Source: CAWFKS01 sp963816435 (GTDB lineage Bacteria > Pseudomonadota > Alphaproteobacteria > Rhizobiales > Rhizobiaceae). From it: DNA of 64,000 bases. A program made the translations under genes and the position numbers. Below are positions 8,309 to 21,089 of the stretch, piece after piece (the stretch's first letter is position 1; each line of letters begins with the position of its first letter). A model generated the notes under the pieces. The model was not told the origin of the DNA and searched no databases. It worked only from the letters and a program-made list of their open reading frames with translations. Location of the stretch: the NCBI GenBank assembly GCA_963816435.1, contig CAWFKS010000001.1, positions 248,001 to 312,000 on the forward strand, written 5' to 3'.

Positions 8309-9741
8309 GACGCAGCCGCAACGTCAAGATACTCGCGACGCTGGGGCCCTCCTCCTCCGACGAGGCGATGATCCGCAAGCTGTTCGAGGCGGGCGCGGAC
8401 CTGTTCCGCATCAACATGAGCCACACCGACCACACGCTGATGCGCACGCTGGTGGAGCGCATCCGCGCCGTCGAGCGGGACATCGGCCGTCCGATCGGCA
8501 TTCTTGCCGACCTGCAGGGACCGAAGCTCAGGGTCGGCACGTTCGCCGACGGCGCGCAGCAGCTCGAGGTCGGGCAGAAGTTCACGCTGGACGACGACCC
8601 GACGCCGGGCGATTCGACCCGCGTCTTCCTCCCGCACACCGAAATCCTGCAGTCGGTGAAGCCCGGCGACAGGCTGCTGATCGACGACGGGCGCCTGCAA
8701 TTGCGCTGCGAGGAGAACGACGGCCACAGGATGACTTGCGTCGTCGTTTCGGGCAGCAAGATATCCGACCGCAAGGGCGTCAGCCTGCCCGACACCGACC
8801 TGCCGGTCGGCGCACTGACCGAAAAGGACCGCAGCGACCTCGATGCGGTGCTGGCGACCGGCGTCGACTGGATCGCGCTGTCCTTCATCCAGCGCCCTGA
8901 AGATCTGGCCGAGGTGCGCAAGGTGGCGCGCGGGCGCGCCGCGCTGCTGTCGAAGATCGAGAAGCCGCAGGCGGTGCACCGGCTGGCCGAGATCATCGAA
9001 TTGTCGGACGCGCTGATGGTGGCGCGCGGCGATCTCGGCGTGGAAATGCCGCTGGAAGCGGTGCCCGGCATCCAGAAGCAGATCACGCGCGCGGCGCGGC
9101 GCGCCGGCAAGCCGGTGGTGGTCGCGACGCAGATGCTGGAATCGATGATCTCCGCACCGGTGCCGACCCGCGCCGAAGTCTCCGACGTCTCCATCGCGGT
9201 ATTCGAGGGGGCGGACGCGGTGATGCTGTCGGCCGAATCCGCCGCCGGGCAATATCCGGTCGAGGCGGTGGCGACGATGAACTCGATCGCCGTGCAGGTC
9301 GAGAAGGACCCGCTCTATCCGGGCATCATCAACGCCCAGCGCTCCGAGCCCGAGGCGACGGGCGCGGACGCGATCTCGCTGGCGGCAAGGCAGATCGCCG
9401 AGACGCTGAGGCTATCGGCGATCGTCAGCTACACGGCGTCCGGCACGACCGGGCTGCGGGCCGCCCGCGAGCGGCCGCAGGTACCCATCGTGGCGCTTTC
9501 GCCGGTGGTCGAGACGGCGCGGCGGCTGTCGATCGCATGGGGGCTGCACTGCGTGGTCTCGCAGGACGCGACGGACCTCGACGACATGGTCGACCGGGCC
9601 TGCCGCATCGCCTACGAGGAAGGGTTCGGGCGTGCCGGCGACCGCGTCATCATCACGGCCGGTGTGCCGCTGAGGACGCCCGGCGCCACCAACATGCTGA
9701 GAATCGCCTATATCGGCTCCGACGGGCAGGGCGGCATCTAG
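8305..9741 (+). CDS. pyk: Pyruvate kinase
   Basis: A 478-residue protein with the complete pyruvate kinase layout: KILATLGPSSSD at the N-terminus, FRINMSHTDH, LADLQGPKLRVG, the Mg/K-binding and catalytic segment LLSKIEKPQAV, LMVARGDLGVEMPLEAVP, ATQMLESMISAPVPTRAEVSDV and AVMLSAESAAGQYPVEAV. The C-terminal effector domain carries SYTASGTTGLRAARERP. It transfers phosphate from phosphoenolpyruvate to ADP in lower glycolysis (cytoplasm). Length matches the family. Its ATG overlaps the DUF1036 stop, so it is probably cotranscribed with that gene. It converges with the hydrolase gene downstream. Confidence 0.97.
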   Translation: MRRSRNVKILATLGPSSSDEAMIRKLFEAGADLFRINMSHTDHTLMRTLVERIRAVERDIGRPIGILADLQGPKLRVGTFADGAQQLEVGQKFTLDDDPTPGDSTRVFLPHTEILQSVKPGDRLLIDDGRLQLRCEENDGHRMTCVVVSGSKISDRKGVSLPDTDLPVGALTEKDRSDLDAVLATGVDWIALSFIQRPEDLAEVRKVARGRAALLSKIEKPQAVHRLAEIIELSDALMVARGDLGVEMPLEAVPGIQKQITRAARRAGKPVVVATQMLESMISAPVPTRAEVSDVSIAVFEGADAVMLSAESAAGQYPVEAVATMNSIAVQVEKDPLYPGIINAQRSEPEATGADAISLAARQIAETLRLSAIVSYTASGTTGLRAARERPQVPIVALSPVVETARRLSIAWGLHCVVSQDATDLDDMVDRACRIAYEEGFGRAGDRVIITAGVPLRTPGATNMLRIAYIGSDGQGGI

Positions 9742-9756
9742 AAAGACGTCAGACGA

Positions 9757-10812
9757 TCAGGCCGGAACGCCGGCCTGCGGCGGGGCGGCTCCGGTCTTCT
9801 CGGGCGCGCGGCCGTCGGCGGCGATGCGTGCTTCCACCGCGCGGGCGACGGCATCGAGGTCGCGCTCGCGGCCGGCGACCTTCTCGATCGCGGCCACGAC
9901 GAGGTCGGGCGCGATCCAGTCGGGCTTGTGGCCCAGGTTCTTCACCCAGACGAGCTCGGCGCCCGGAATGTCGCGGGCCAGCCCGCCCGAGTGGATCTCC
10001 TCGTAGACCACCGTGTCGCTGTCGCCGGAGACGACGACGGTGGGCGCGTCGATCTCGCCGTAGCGCGGCGCAGCCTCGCTGACGTGGCCGTGCAGCCCGC
10101 CGACGTCGATGGCGTTGGCGAGGAAGGCAGAGGGGCGCAGCACCAGCGGGATCGCGGCGCGCTCGTAGGGCTCGGGCACCGGATTGGGCGCGAAGACGTT
10201 GGCGGTGGCGCCGCGGATCGACAGCATGCCGCCGAGCCAGGCGAGGGTCTCCACGAAGACGCGGCCGACCACCGGCGTGCCGCTCAGCCGGTAATACCAG
10301 TTGGTCTCCGCACCCGGCCAGGGGTGGGTGGCGGCCGACAGAAAGACGAGGCCGCGCGTGCGCTCGGGAAACTCCAGCGCGAAGGCACCGGCGACCGCGC
10401 CGCCGAAGGAATGCCCGACGACGATGGCATCGGCGATGCCCAGCCGGTCCATCAGCGCGGCGATGGTGCGCACCTGCTTGAAAGGCGTGTCGTTGTCGGG
10501 GCCGCGCTGCGACCAGCCGTGACCGGGCCGGTCGGGGAAGAGCATCTCGGCGCGGCCCTCGAGCAGCGGGCGGACGGGGAGCATCTGGTCGAGCAGATTG
10601 CCGCTGGCGCCGTGCAGGAACAGGATGGGCGGCAGGTCGGCAGCGGGGCCGGCGGGCACGTGGACATAGTGCATGCGCGTGCCGTTGACCTCGGCGAACT
10701 CGCCTGCCGGCGGGTGGCGGCGCTCGATCGTCCAGGCGCCGAGGCGGGTGGCACCGGCGAGCGCGACAAGCACGGCGAGGACGATCAGGAAAGCGGTCAG
10801 GAAGAGGTTCAT
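9757..10812 (-). CDS. Alpha/beta hydrolase, membrane-anchored
   Basis: A 351-residue protein from ATG 10812 with an N-terminal hydrophobic anchor (LFLTAFLIVLAVLVALAG). Hydrolase features: PILFLHGASGN (oxyanion HG), FPDRPGHGWSQ, the nucleophile elbow G-H-S-F-G-G, an acidic residue in VSGDSDTVV, and catalytic His in LGHKP. This fits serine hydrolases of the haloperoxidase/epoxide-hydrolase branch; the substrate cannot be read from sequence. The C-terminal 40 residues are Ala/Pro-rich and probably disordered. It follows the TPR gene on the same strand after a 60-base gap. Confidence 0.82.
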   Translation of the reverse strand: MNLFLTAFLIVLAVLVALAGATRLGAWTIERRHPPAGEFAEVNGTRMHYVHVPAGPAADLPPILFLHGASGNLLDQMLPVRPLLEGRAEMLFPDRPGHGWSQRGPDNDTPFKQVRTIAALMDRLGIADAIVVGHSFGGAVAGAFALEFPERTRGLVFLSAATHPWPGAETNWYYRLSGTPVVGRVFVETLAWLGGMLSIRGATANVFAPNPVPEPYERAAIPLVLRPSAFLANAIDVGGLHGHVSEAAPRYGEIDAPTVVVSGDSDTVVYEEIHSGGLARDIPGAELVWVKNLGHKPDWIAPDLVVAAIEKVAGRERDLDAVARAVEARIAADGRAPEKTGAAPPQAGVPA

Positions 10813-10872
10813 CGGGCCGGACGCCAATGCGCAGCGGGCGGGCACGCCGCGTCGACGTCCAGCGTCATCGCC

Positions 10873-11442
10873 TCAGATGTCCTGCCCGGAGAGCTCTTCG
10901 GTGAGCTCGACATAGGCGTTCTGCGCGTCGCGCATCATCGGGTAGATTTCGAGGATGTGGCGGTAGGTCTCGAGCGCGAGCTCGTCGTCGCCGTATGCCT
11001 TGAAGATCGCCGCCATCCCGGCCAGCGCGCCGAAATGGCGGGGTTCCAGCACCAGGGTGCGGTCGATGTCGGCCATCGACTTGGCGTAGTCTTCCATCAT
11101 GTAGTGGACGGTGGCGCGGCGGTTCCAGCCTTCGGCGTAGCGCGGCGCGAGGATGGTGACCTGGTCGAGGAAATCGAGCGCGACGCCGAACTTCTTGTCC
11201 TTCATCGCGTCGTCGGCCCACTGCATGAGCAGGTCGATCGTGGCGCTGCCGGACTGGTTCCAGCTGTCGCGGATGCGCGCGGCGATGAGCAGCGCGGCGC
11301 GCTCGTTGGGCTCGCGCTTCAGCTGGGCGTAGAGATCGTCGAGATGTTTGCCGCTGTCGACGGCGGCCAGGCCGGTCTGGGCACCGGCTTGAACCGGTGT
11401 CAGGAAGGCCAACGCGATGGCGAGCACGAGCATGATCCGCAT
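10873..11442 (-). CDS. Exported TPR protein
   Basis: A 189-residue protein with a signal peptide (MRIMLVLAIALAFLTPVQAGAQ, cleavage after AGA). The mature part has tetratricopeptide repeats: KFGVALDFLDQVTILAPRYAEGWNRRATVHYMMEDYAKSMADIDRTLVLEPRHFGALAGMAAI and DDELALETYRHILEIYPMM carry the W/L/G/Y/A/P spacing of TPR helices. Likely a periplasmic protein-interaction scaffold with no catalytic motif. It is the first gene before the hydrolase on the minus strand. The C-terminus LTEELSGQDI is not repeat-like. Confidence 0.82.
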   Translation of the reverse strand: MRIMLVLAIALAFLTPVQAGAQTGLAAVDSGKHLDDLYAQLKREPNERAALLIAARIRDSWNQSGSATIDLLMQWADDAMKDKKFGVALDFLDQVTILAPRYAEGWNRRATVHYMMEDYAKSMADIDRTLVLEPRHFGALAGMAAIFKAYGDDELALETYRHILEIYPMMRDAQNAYVELTEELSGQDI

Positions 11443-11510
11443 GGATGCGAATCTATTCCGCCGCCGCGGTTCGTCAAACTGAATTTCGCGTGAAGCCAGG
11501 CGCGGACGCC

Positions 11511-11636
11511 TCAGCCCTGGCGGGCCTTGAAGCGGGGCGCGGTCTTGTTGATGATGTAGATGCGGCCCTTGCGGCGAACCATGCGGTTGTCGCGGTGGCG
11601 GGCCTTCAGCGCCTTGAGCGAATTCTTGATCTTCAT
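11511..11636 (-). CDS. rpmJ: 50S ribosomal protein L36, zinc-free type
   Basis: A 41-residue protein, MKIKNSLKALKARHRDNR..., followed by MVRRKGRIYIINKTAPRFKARQG. It matches the L36 variant lacking the CxxC-Cx4-H zinc ribbon (the C-minus or YkgO type): Ser and Ala/His replace the cysteines. This form allows ribosome assembly without zinc and is the usual single L36 in rhizobia. It binds 23S rRNA in the large subunit. It has its own promoter and a leader hairpin (separate entries). Confidence 0.95.
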   Translation of the reverse strand: MKIKNSLKALKARHRDNRMVRRKGRIYIINKTAPRFKARQG

Positions 11637-11695
11637 TGTTCTGTCCGTCGGTCTACCGGCCGGGGCCTCTCGGCCGTCCGGCGCTGAACGTGAAA

Positions 11696-11758
11696 GGCGC
11701 GCCCGAGGCGCGCCGCAATCGATTGAGGCTCATAGACGAGACGGCTGCGAAATGTCAA
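11696..11758 (-). promoter_or_regulatory. rpmJ promoter and leader hairpin
   Basis: On the minus strand TTGACA (11758-11753) and TATGAG (11734-11729) are separated by 18 bases, a good sigma-70-type match. Transcription would start near 11722. The first bases of the transcript then form GGCGCGCC-(3 bases)-GGCGCGCC (11714-11696); each arm is self-complementary, giving an 8-bp GC-only hairpin with a 3-base loop, about 60 bases ahead of the rpmJ ATG. It could be a stabilising or autoregulatory leader; that role is inference. Confidence 0.55.
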
Positions 11759-12008
11759 CCGGATGTCGTCCTGCCGTCCTGCCATTCTCATATGGGGAAT
11801 CCGTTCGCGAATACCACCCCCGATGCAGGAGATAGCCGCGGAACGCCTCACATCTTAACGCGACCGTTAGCCCCTGCTTAAGCTTAGCCAAACATTAATC
11901 CTTCTCCCCCAGATTGCGAGCCAGCCTTGATTGGGAGGCCCGTATCGCGACGCGTGCCCTGGCAGTGCGCGCCGCCAGTACACAGCCATCAGCCGGGGGA
12001 CGAATTCG
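11759..12008. other. Intergenic region between rpmJ and the sensor kinase
   Basis: Together with 11637-11758 this is about 370 bases without a gene. Beyond the rpmJ promoter it becomes AT-richer around 11845-11905, where the promoter of the sensor kinase gene is expected. No convincing -35/-10 pair, tRNA or repeat was seen. Confidence 0.5.
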
Positions 12009-15000
12009 ATGGCAAGACCGGCAGCAACCGGCACTACAGCTTTGTGTCATGGCCGCGACATGGAAATCGCGGAACTCGCCCGCCTTGCGGAACTCGGGGC
12101 GGACTGGTTGTGGGAAACCGACGGCAACCATCGCATCACCTATCTGTCCGATGGTTTCGAGGCGACGATCGGCATCGACCCTGCCGGCCTGATCGGCCGC
12201 AGCCGTATCGATTTCCTGCGCGAGATCGCCGGCGAGGCCGCGGCGGAGGCGCACGTGGCGGCGCTCGAAAGACGCGACGCCTTTCGCGATTTCGTCCACC
12301 AGATCGGCAGCGGCAAGAAAATGCGGCGCGTGTCGCTGTCAGGTGTGCCGCGCTTCACCGAGACAGGGGAATTCGCGGGCTATCGCGGGACGGGGCGGCA
12401 GCTAACGAGCGCGGAGGAACCGGCTGCGCAGACATGGAATGTCGAGAGCGTGGAACGCGCGGCCGTGCATCCAGCCATCGAGCAGCCGCAGGTCGAGGCG
12501 GGACAACTGCACGAACTGGTCTCGGCGTTTGATGCGATGTCGGACGCCTACTGCCAGTTCGACGCCGATGACCGGCTGGTTCGCTGCAACGAGGCCATGT
12601 CGGCTGCTGCACCCGGGCCTCGACGACATGCTTCAGCCAGGCACGGGGTTTCAGGACATTCTGCAGGCTGCGCTGGAGCGCGGGCTCTGGCTGACCGACG
12701 ACAAGTCCCCTGGCGAATGGCGGCGTGAAGTGATCGAGGCGCGTGCCGCCGAACGCAACGACCGGGTCGTGGCTCTCGCCAACGGCCGCTGGGTGCTGCA
12801 GCGCGAGGTGCGTACCGCCGAGGGCGGCAGGCTTTGCGTGTGCACCGACATTACTTCCATCAAGAAGCACGAGACCGACGCCGAGGCAGCGCGACGCGAG
12901 GCGGAATCGGCGCGGCTGCGGCTGCGCTCGGCAATCGATGCGCTGAAGGACGGCTTCGTCATCTGGGATCGCGACGACCGGCTGGTGGTGTGCAACGACG
13001 CCTTCCGGCGCCAGTTCGACTTCCTTCCCAATCTCGCGGAGGGGCGCTCCTTCGAGGAGATGTTCCTGGAGTTCGCCCACTCCGGCAAGGTCGCCGAGGC
13101 GATCGGCCGCGAGGAGGAATGGGTGCGCGAGCATGCGCGGCAGCGCGACCGCGAACTCGACCAGGAGATCCTGTTCCGCACCCACGACGGCCGCTGGATC
13201 ATGCGACGCGACCAGCTCACCGCCAACGGCGACCGCGTCGGCATCCGCACCGATGTCACAGAGCATCACCAGCGGCAGGAGGAACTGCGCGAGGCGAAGG
13301 AGGAGACGGACCGCATCCTTTCCGACCTCCACCGCACCATCGATTCGATGCGGATGGGCGTGGTCGTGCTCGACAAGGACTTCAAGGCAGAGATCATCAA
13401 CCGCGCCTTCTACGACATCTGGAAGGTTTCGGTGGACGATGTGGCCGTCGGAAGCCCGTTCCGCGCATTGATGGACGTGAACCGCCACAACGGCATCTAC
13501 GACGTCGCCGACAAAGAGTGGGAGACCTACGTCGCCACGCGGCTGGCGGAGATCGCCGCCGGCGACGTGCCACCACGCGAGTTCCGGCGCGCCGATGGTT
13601 GCACGATGATCTACTCCGTCACCTCACTGTCGGACGGGCGACGGCTGATCAGTTACTACGATGTCACCGAAATGAAGGGCCGTCAGGCGGAACTGGCCGA
13701 AGCCCTGGAAAAGGCGCGGCTGGCCGAGGCGGTCATGGACAGCGTCCCGAACCCGATCTTCGTGAAGGACGAGAACCTCGAGTTCGTGCTTGCCAACCGG
13801 GCCTTCGCGAAAATCTTCGGCAAGACCGCGGAGGACATACGCGGACGCAGGGCCGCGGATTTCGTGTCGTCCGAGGAGGCGCGGGAGTTCGAGGCATCGG
13901 AGCGCCGGGTGCTCGACACCGGCAGCGATTTCGAAGCCGTGGAGGATTTCGGGGCCGACGGCCGGTCGGGCACGCGCATCGTGCGCAAACACAAGGTCCG
14001 GACCGGCAGCGACACCAGCTACGTGGCGTGCACCATCTTCGACGTGAGCGAGATGAAGCGGCGAGAGCGCGAGGCCGACCAGGCGCGCAGCCATCTCGCA
14101 AACGTTCTCGATTCACTGCCGGCCGGCGTCATCATCTACGATGCCGACGACCGGTTCGTGATGAGCAACCGGCAGATCCGAAAGTCGCTGCCGTTCATGG
14201 ATGCTGCAATGAAGCCGGGCAAGCCGCTTCGCGAGGCCGTGGCCGCCGCGCACGCCGCAGGCTATTTCCGGGAGAGCGGCGACGCGGATCTCGACGCGCT
14301 CTACGACACCGACCGCGAAGCCTGGATCGACGGTTACACGCAACGCTACCACGTCAAGCGCGCCGTCCACGAGCGCCACAACCCGGACGGAAGCTGGGTG
14401 CAGGCGTACGACATGCGAACGGAAGACGGCACCTATATCGGGGTGCGCGTCGACATCACCGAGCTGAAACAGCGCGAGTCCGAACTGCGCCAGAGCATGC
14501 GCGAGAACGAACTGTTCCGCCGGCTCATCGACAACGTGCCGGTGGCGATCTACGCCAAGCAGCCCGACCTGAAGCTGATGTACGTGAACAAGGGCTGGTG
14601 CGATCTCACCGGCTTCACCGAGGAGTTTGCATTAGGACGCACCGACGTGGAGATCTTCGGGCCGGACGGCCAGGCCTTCATGGACAGCGACCGTGAGGTG
14701 CTGCGGCTCGGCAAGGCGGTCGAGCACGAGGAGACCGTCACCGACCCCGATGGCACGGTGCGCTACCAGATCGCGCGCAAGGGCATGGTCGAGTCGAGCG
14801 ACGGCAGCGTCTATCTGATCGGCTCGACCACCGACATCACCGAGCTCAGGCGGCGCGCCGAGGAACTGAAGGAGGCGCGCCAGAAGGCGGAGCTTGCCGA
14901 CCGAGCGAAGTCCGAATTCCTGGCAAACATGAGCCACGAGATCAGGACCCCGATGAACGGCGTTCTCGGCATGGCCGAGCTGCTGGCCAAGACCGAGCTC

Positions 15001-16555
15001 GATTCCAAGCAGAAGACGTTCACCGACATCATCGTGAAGTCGGGCAACGCGCTGCTGACGATCATCAACGACATTCTCGACTTCTCCAAGATCGACGCCG
15101 GCCAGCTCGTGCTCGATCCCGTGCCGTTCAACCTTACCGAGGCGATCGAGGACGTCGCCACGCTGATGTCGATGCGCGCCAAGGAGAAGGACATCGAGCT
15201 GCTGGTCCGCATCGCAGCCGGGAACGCCGAATTTGTTCGTCGGCGACGTCGGCCGCATCCGGCAAATCATCACCAATCTGCTCGGCAACGCCATCAAGTT
15301 CACCGAAGCCGGCCACGTCGTGGTCGACGTCTCCGGCACGCCTGCCGAAGGCGGCATGAAGCTGGCGGTCTCGGTCACCGATACCGGCATCGGAATTCCC
15401 GCCGACAAGCTGCAGACCATCTTCGAAAAGTTCAGTCAGGTCGATTCCTCCTCCACGCGCCGGCACGAGGGAACCGGGCTCGGCCTGGCGATCACGTCGC
15501 GGCTGGTGGAGATGATGGGCGGCGAGATCGGCGTCGAAAGCAGGGAAGGGGAGGGCTCGACCTTCCGCTTCACCATGGTCCTGCCGGTCGAGCAGCAGAA
15601 GGAGTTGCGTCGGCCGACGCCCGTCGATGTGACGGGCGCCCGAATCCTTATCGTCGACGACAACGCGGTGAACCGCTCCATCCTGTCGGAGCAGATGACG
15701 TCGTGGCGCTTCGATTCCTGCGCGGCACACGACGGCGCGGAAGGCATCCAGGTGCTGAAGGCGGCGGCCGAGCGAGGCATCAACGTCGATTGCGTCGTGC
15801 TGGACTATCAGATGCCCGGCATGAACGGCGGCGAGGTGGCGCGGGTGGTGCGCAGCACGCCGGAAATTGCAGAGACGCCGATCGTGCTGCTGACTTCGGT
15901 CGACCAGTCGTTGCCTGGCGCCCAGCACCGGAGCCTCGGCATCGATGCGCAACTGATCAAGCCGGCGCGCTCGTCACTGCTTCTGGAAACACTGGTCTCC
16001 ACGATCCAGCGCCACCGCGCGGGTGAGAGTGCCCCGGATGTCGATGAGCGGGCTTTTCGGGCTTTCACGACAGGCGAAAGCGATCCGGAGATTTCTCAGC
16101 CGGCGCGGGCTCCCGCTCCGGTCCGGGCAGTGCCGGTGCGTGGAACGGTCGACACCGACCTCGACATTCTCGTGGCCGAGGACAACGAGGTGAATCAGCT
16201 GGTGTTCACCCAGGTGCTCAACGAGACCGGCGCGACATTCGAGATCGTCGGCAACGGCAAGCTTGCCGTCGAGGCGTTTCGCGAGCGGCGGCCACGGATG
16301 ATCCTGATGGACGTTTCGATGCCGGAGATGAACGGGCTCGAGGCGACCGCCGCGATCCGCAAGCTCGAGGACGAAATCGGCGGCCACGTGCCAATCGTCG
16401 GTGTGACAGCCCACGCGCTGAAGGGCGACCGCGAGCGCTGCATCGAGGCCGGCATGGACGACTACCTGCCCAAGCCGATCAGCCCGAAATCGCTACAGGA
16501 AAAGGTCGGCCGCTGGCTGGGCGATGCGGTCGACATGGCTAGCCAGGCAGGTTGA
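12009..16555 (+). CDS. Multi-PAS hybrid histidine kinase, two frameshifts
   Basis: A single large signalling protein of about 1515 residues once two +1 insertions are removed: the T at 12600 and one G in GGG 15220-15222. Order: several PAS/PAC units from residue about 17 (GADWLWETDGNHRITYLSDGF) to about 950, each ending in a D-x-T-E/S-x-K/H-type PAC border. Then a HisKA dimerisation domain with phospho-acceptor His in MSHEIRTPMNGVLG, an HATPase with IRQIITNLLGNAIKF and GTGLGLAITSRL, and two receiver domains: ILIVDDNAVN with VLDYQMPGMNG, and ILVAEDNEVN with LMDVSMPEMNG and a Lys in YLPKPIS. Starts at 12009 or 12060 are possible. No transmembrane segment is seen, so it is probably a cytoplasmic sensor. 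Ligand unknown. The shifts look like sequence errors. Confidence 0.85.
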
Positions 16556-16602
16556 GCCGCACGCCGGCCAGCAGGGGCGATCGTCGGAAAAAACGCCAGA
16601 GG

Positions 16603-18036
16603 CTACGGGTGGCGCAGCATGCCGCGGATGCGGTTGCGCACCAGGCGCGCCAGGTTGCGGGTCTCGCGGTAGAGGTGGAGCTGCGAGGCGGCCTGATGGG
16701 TCGCCCGGTCGGCTGCCGGGGTCAGCCCGAGCACGAAGGTGCCGATCGGCCGGCGCTCGGTCCAGATGCGGCTCATCACCGGGTGATCCGGCATTGCGCA
16801 GGAGTCGGTGGCGACGATGTTGGGATCTTCCAGGTGGTTGGCCGTCAGGTCGAGCATCAGCAGGGTGCCGGGCGAGAAGGCCGACAGGGCTTCGTCGTAG
16901 GCAGTCTTCCAGGTGTAGGCGATGCCGGATTCCACGAAGACCAGGATGCAGGCGATGACGCGGTCGTCCAGCGTGTACATGTGGACGCGGCACATGTCGG
17001 CCTCTGCCAGCCGGTTCACCGCTTCGCGCACGAAGGCCGCGCGATAGCGGTCGATCGCCATGGCGGTGCGCTCACGCCCCTTCCAGCCGGAGGCCTCGAG
17101 CGTCAGGAACGCCTCGGTTCCGAGCCTCACCTCGTCGGGCTGCCGTGCGACGCGGTATTCCAGCCGGCCCTGCTCGGAAAGCCGACGCTTGAGGCGTCGG
17201 AATTCGCGGTGATGGTGGGGCCTCAGCGCGTTGCGCAAATAGTCGGGACCGTCGAGGTCGCTCTGCAGGAAGGGCCGCTCGATGCGGCCGACGGAGGTCA
17301 GGGGCAGGGCCTGCATGGCCGCCATAGACCTGAGCATGGTGGCGAACGGGCCATCCAGATGCACTTCCGGCAGCACCAGCACCTTCGGCAGCTTGAGGTG
17401 CGGCCTCGCCAGCATGGAGAAGAAGTCCTCCATCACGCCGGCAGGGTCGTCGCGATCGACCAGTGGCGTGCCGAGCGGTCCGAACGGGCTGGACCAGGTA
17501 CGCATGATCGACACGCCGAGCGGCACGGTGGGCCGCTCGACAGAGAACGGGACCAGCAGGCGCAGCCTGCTGCGCGTCTCGTCGCCGTCGCGTATGACTG
17601 CGAGGCGCACCTCCCGGTCCTCCAGCCGTGGCATGGCCGGGGCGAGGAAGCGGGGGTTGAAGAACACATTGGGCTCGATCGTGCGGTAGCACAGATGTTC
17701 GAGCTCCTCGACCAGGTCGAACCCGGCGGAGGCCGGATAGATCGCCAGCGTGCGCATCGGGCGCCGACTTTCGATCTTTTCCATCTGGGCGCGATCGGCG
17801 ACGACCCCGTCGAAGCCGGCGAACTGGCCGATCATCGCACCGGAAGTACCGCCGGCGACCTCTTCGAGAAGCGGGACGGCCCCCATCAGCGGCTGCTCGC
17901 AGAAAGGCCGCCGGGGAGGATGGTGCGCAAAGTCGGTGTCAGGCGCGCCTCGCGGCACGGCGGCTGACAGGTCGCGGCCGTCGTTGGTGCGGAAAAGCGC
18001 ACGCAATACTCCCCGTTTTCCGTCTCGACGCCGCAA
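16603..18036 (-). CDS. CelD/BcsL-type GNAT acetyltransferase
   Basis: About 477 residues from the most upstream frame opening. The true start could be one of the internal Met, since the first 60 residues are Arg/Pro-rich and poorly structured. The central region HHHREFRRLKRRLSEQGRLEYRVAR followed by FLTLEASGWKGRERTAMA, AFVREAVNRLAEADMCRVHMYTLDDRVIACIL and YTWKTAYDEALSAFSPGTLLMLDL is the GNAT-like Acetyltransf_6 domain of COG5653 (CelD/BcsL). These proteins acylate cell-surface polysaccharide precursors or peptidoglycan-like substrates; the specific target is unknown and no cellulose genes are adjacent. It converges with the sensor kinase gene and lies 74 bases beyond the secA stop. Confidence 0.75.
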   Translation of the reverse strand: MRRRDGKRGVLRALFRTNDGRDLSAAVPRGAPDTDFAHHPPRRPFCEQPLMGAVPLLEEVAGGTSGAMIGQFAGFDGVVADRAQMEKIESRRPMRTLAIYPASAGFDLVEELEHLCYRTIEPNVFFNPRFLAPAMPRLEDREVRLAVIRDGDETRSRLRLLVPFSVERPTVPLGVSIMRTWSSPFGPLGTPLVDRDDPAGVMEDFFSMLARPHLKLPKVLVLPEVHLDGPFATMLRSMAAMQALPLTSVGRIERPFLQSDLDGPDYLRNALRPHHHREFRRLKRRLSEQGRLEYRVARQPDEVRLGTEAFLTLEASGWKGRERTAMAIDRYRAAFVREAVNRLAEADMCRVHMYTLDDRVIACILVFVESGIAYTWKTAYDEALSAFSPGTLLMLDLTANHLEDPNIVATDSCAMPDHPVMSRIWTERRPIGTFVLGLTPAADRATHQAASQLHLYRETRNLARLVRNRIRGMLRHP

Positions 18037-18110
18037 TGATTACGGCAGGAGTCTTTAAGAAACGGTTCGGCGAGAAGCGGTTCGGAGGGCGGCGCGACGG
18101 CGCCGCCTCG

Positions 18111-20852
<2,742 letters not shown>

Positions 20853-21089
20853 CAAATGGTCCTTTCGCTCCAGATTTTGCCGGGTCGGCGATATCCGCCG
20901 TCGTCCGAGGCGTGCGGATTCTCATGTCGAAAAAGCGCCCGCAAAGGGTTGTGGACGCAAAGACGAAGGACAGATAAGAGGGGGCACAATCGATGTCAAC
21001 GCTGGCGCGCCACGCCGCCTGGCGCAAAAAACCGCCATATTTTGCCTGATCACAAGCGGGCCCCGTCACCGGAACCGGAAGGTATTCTC

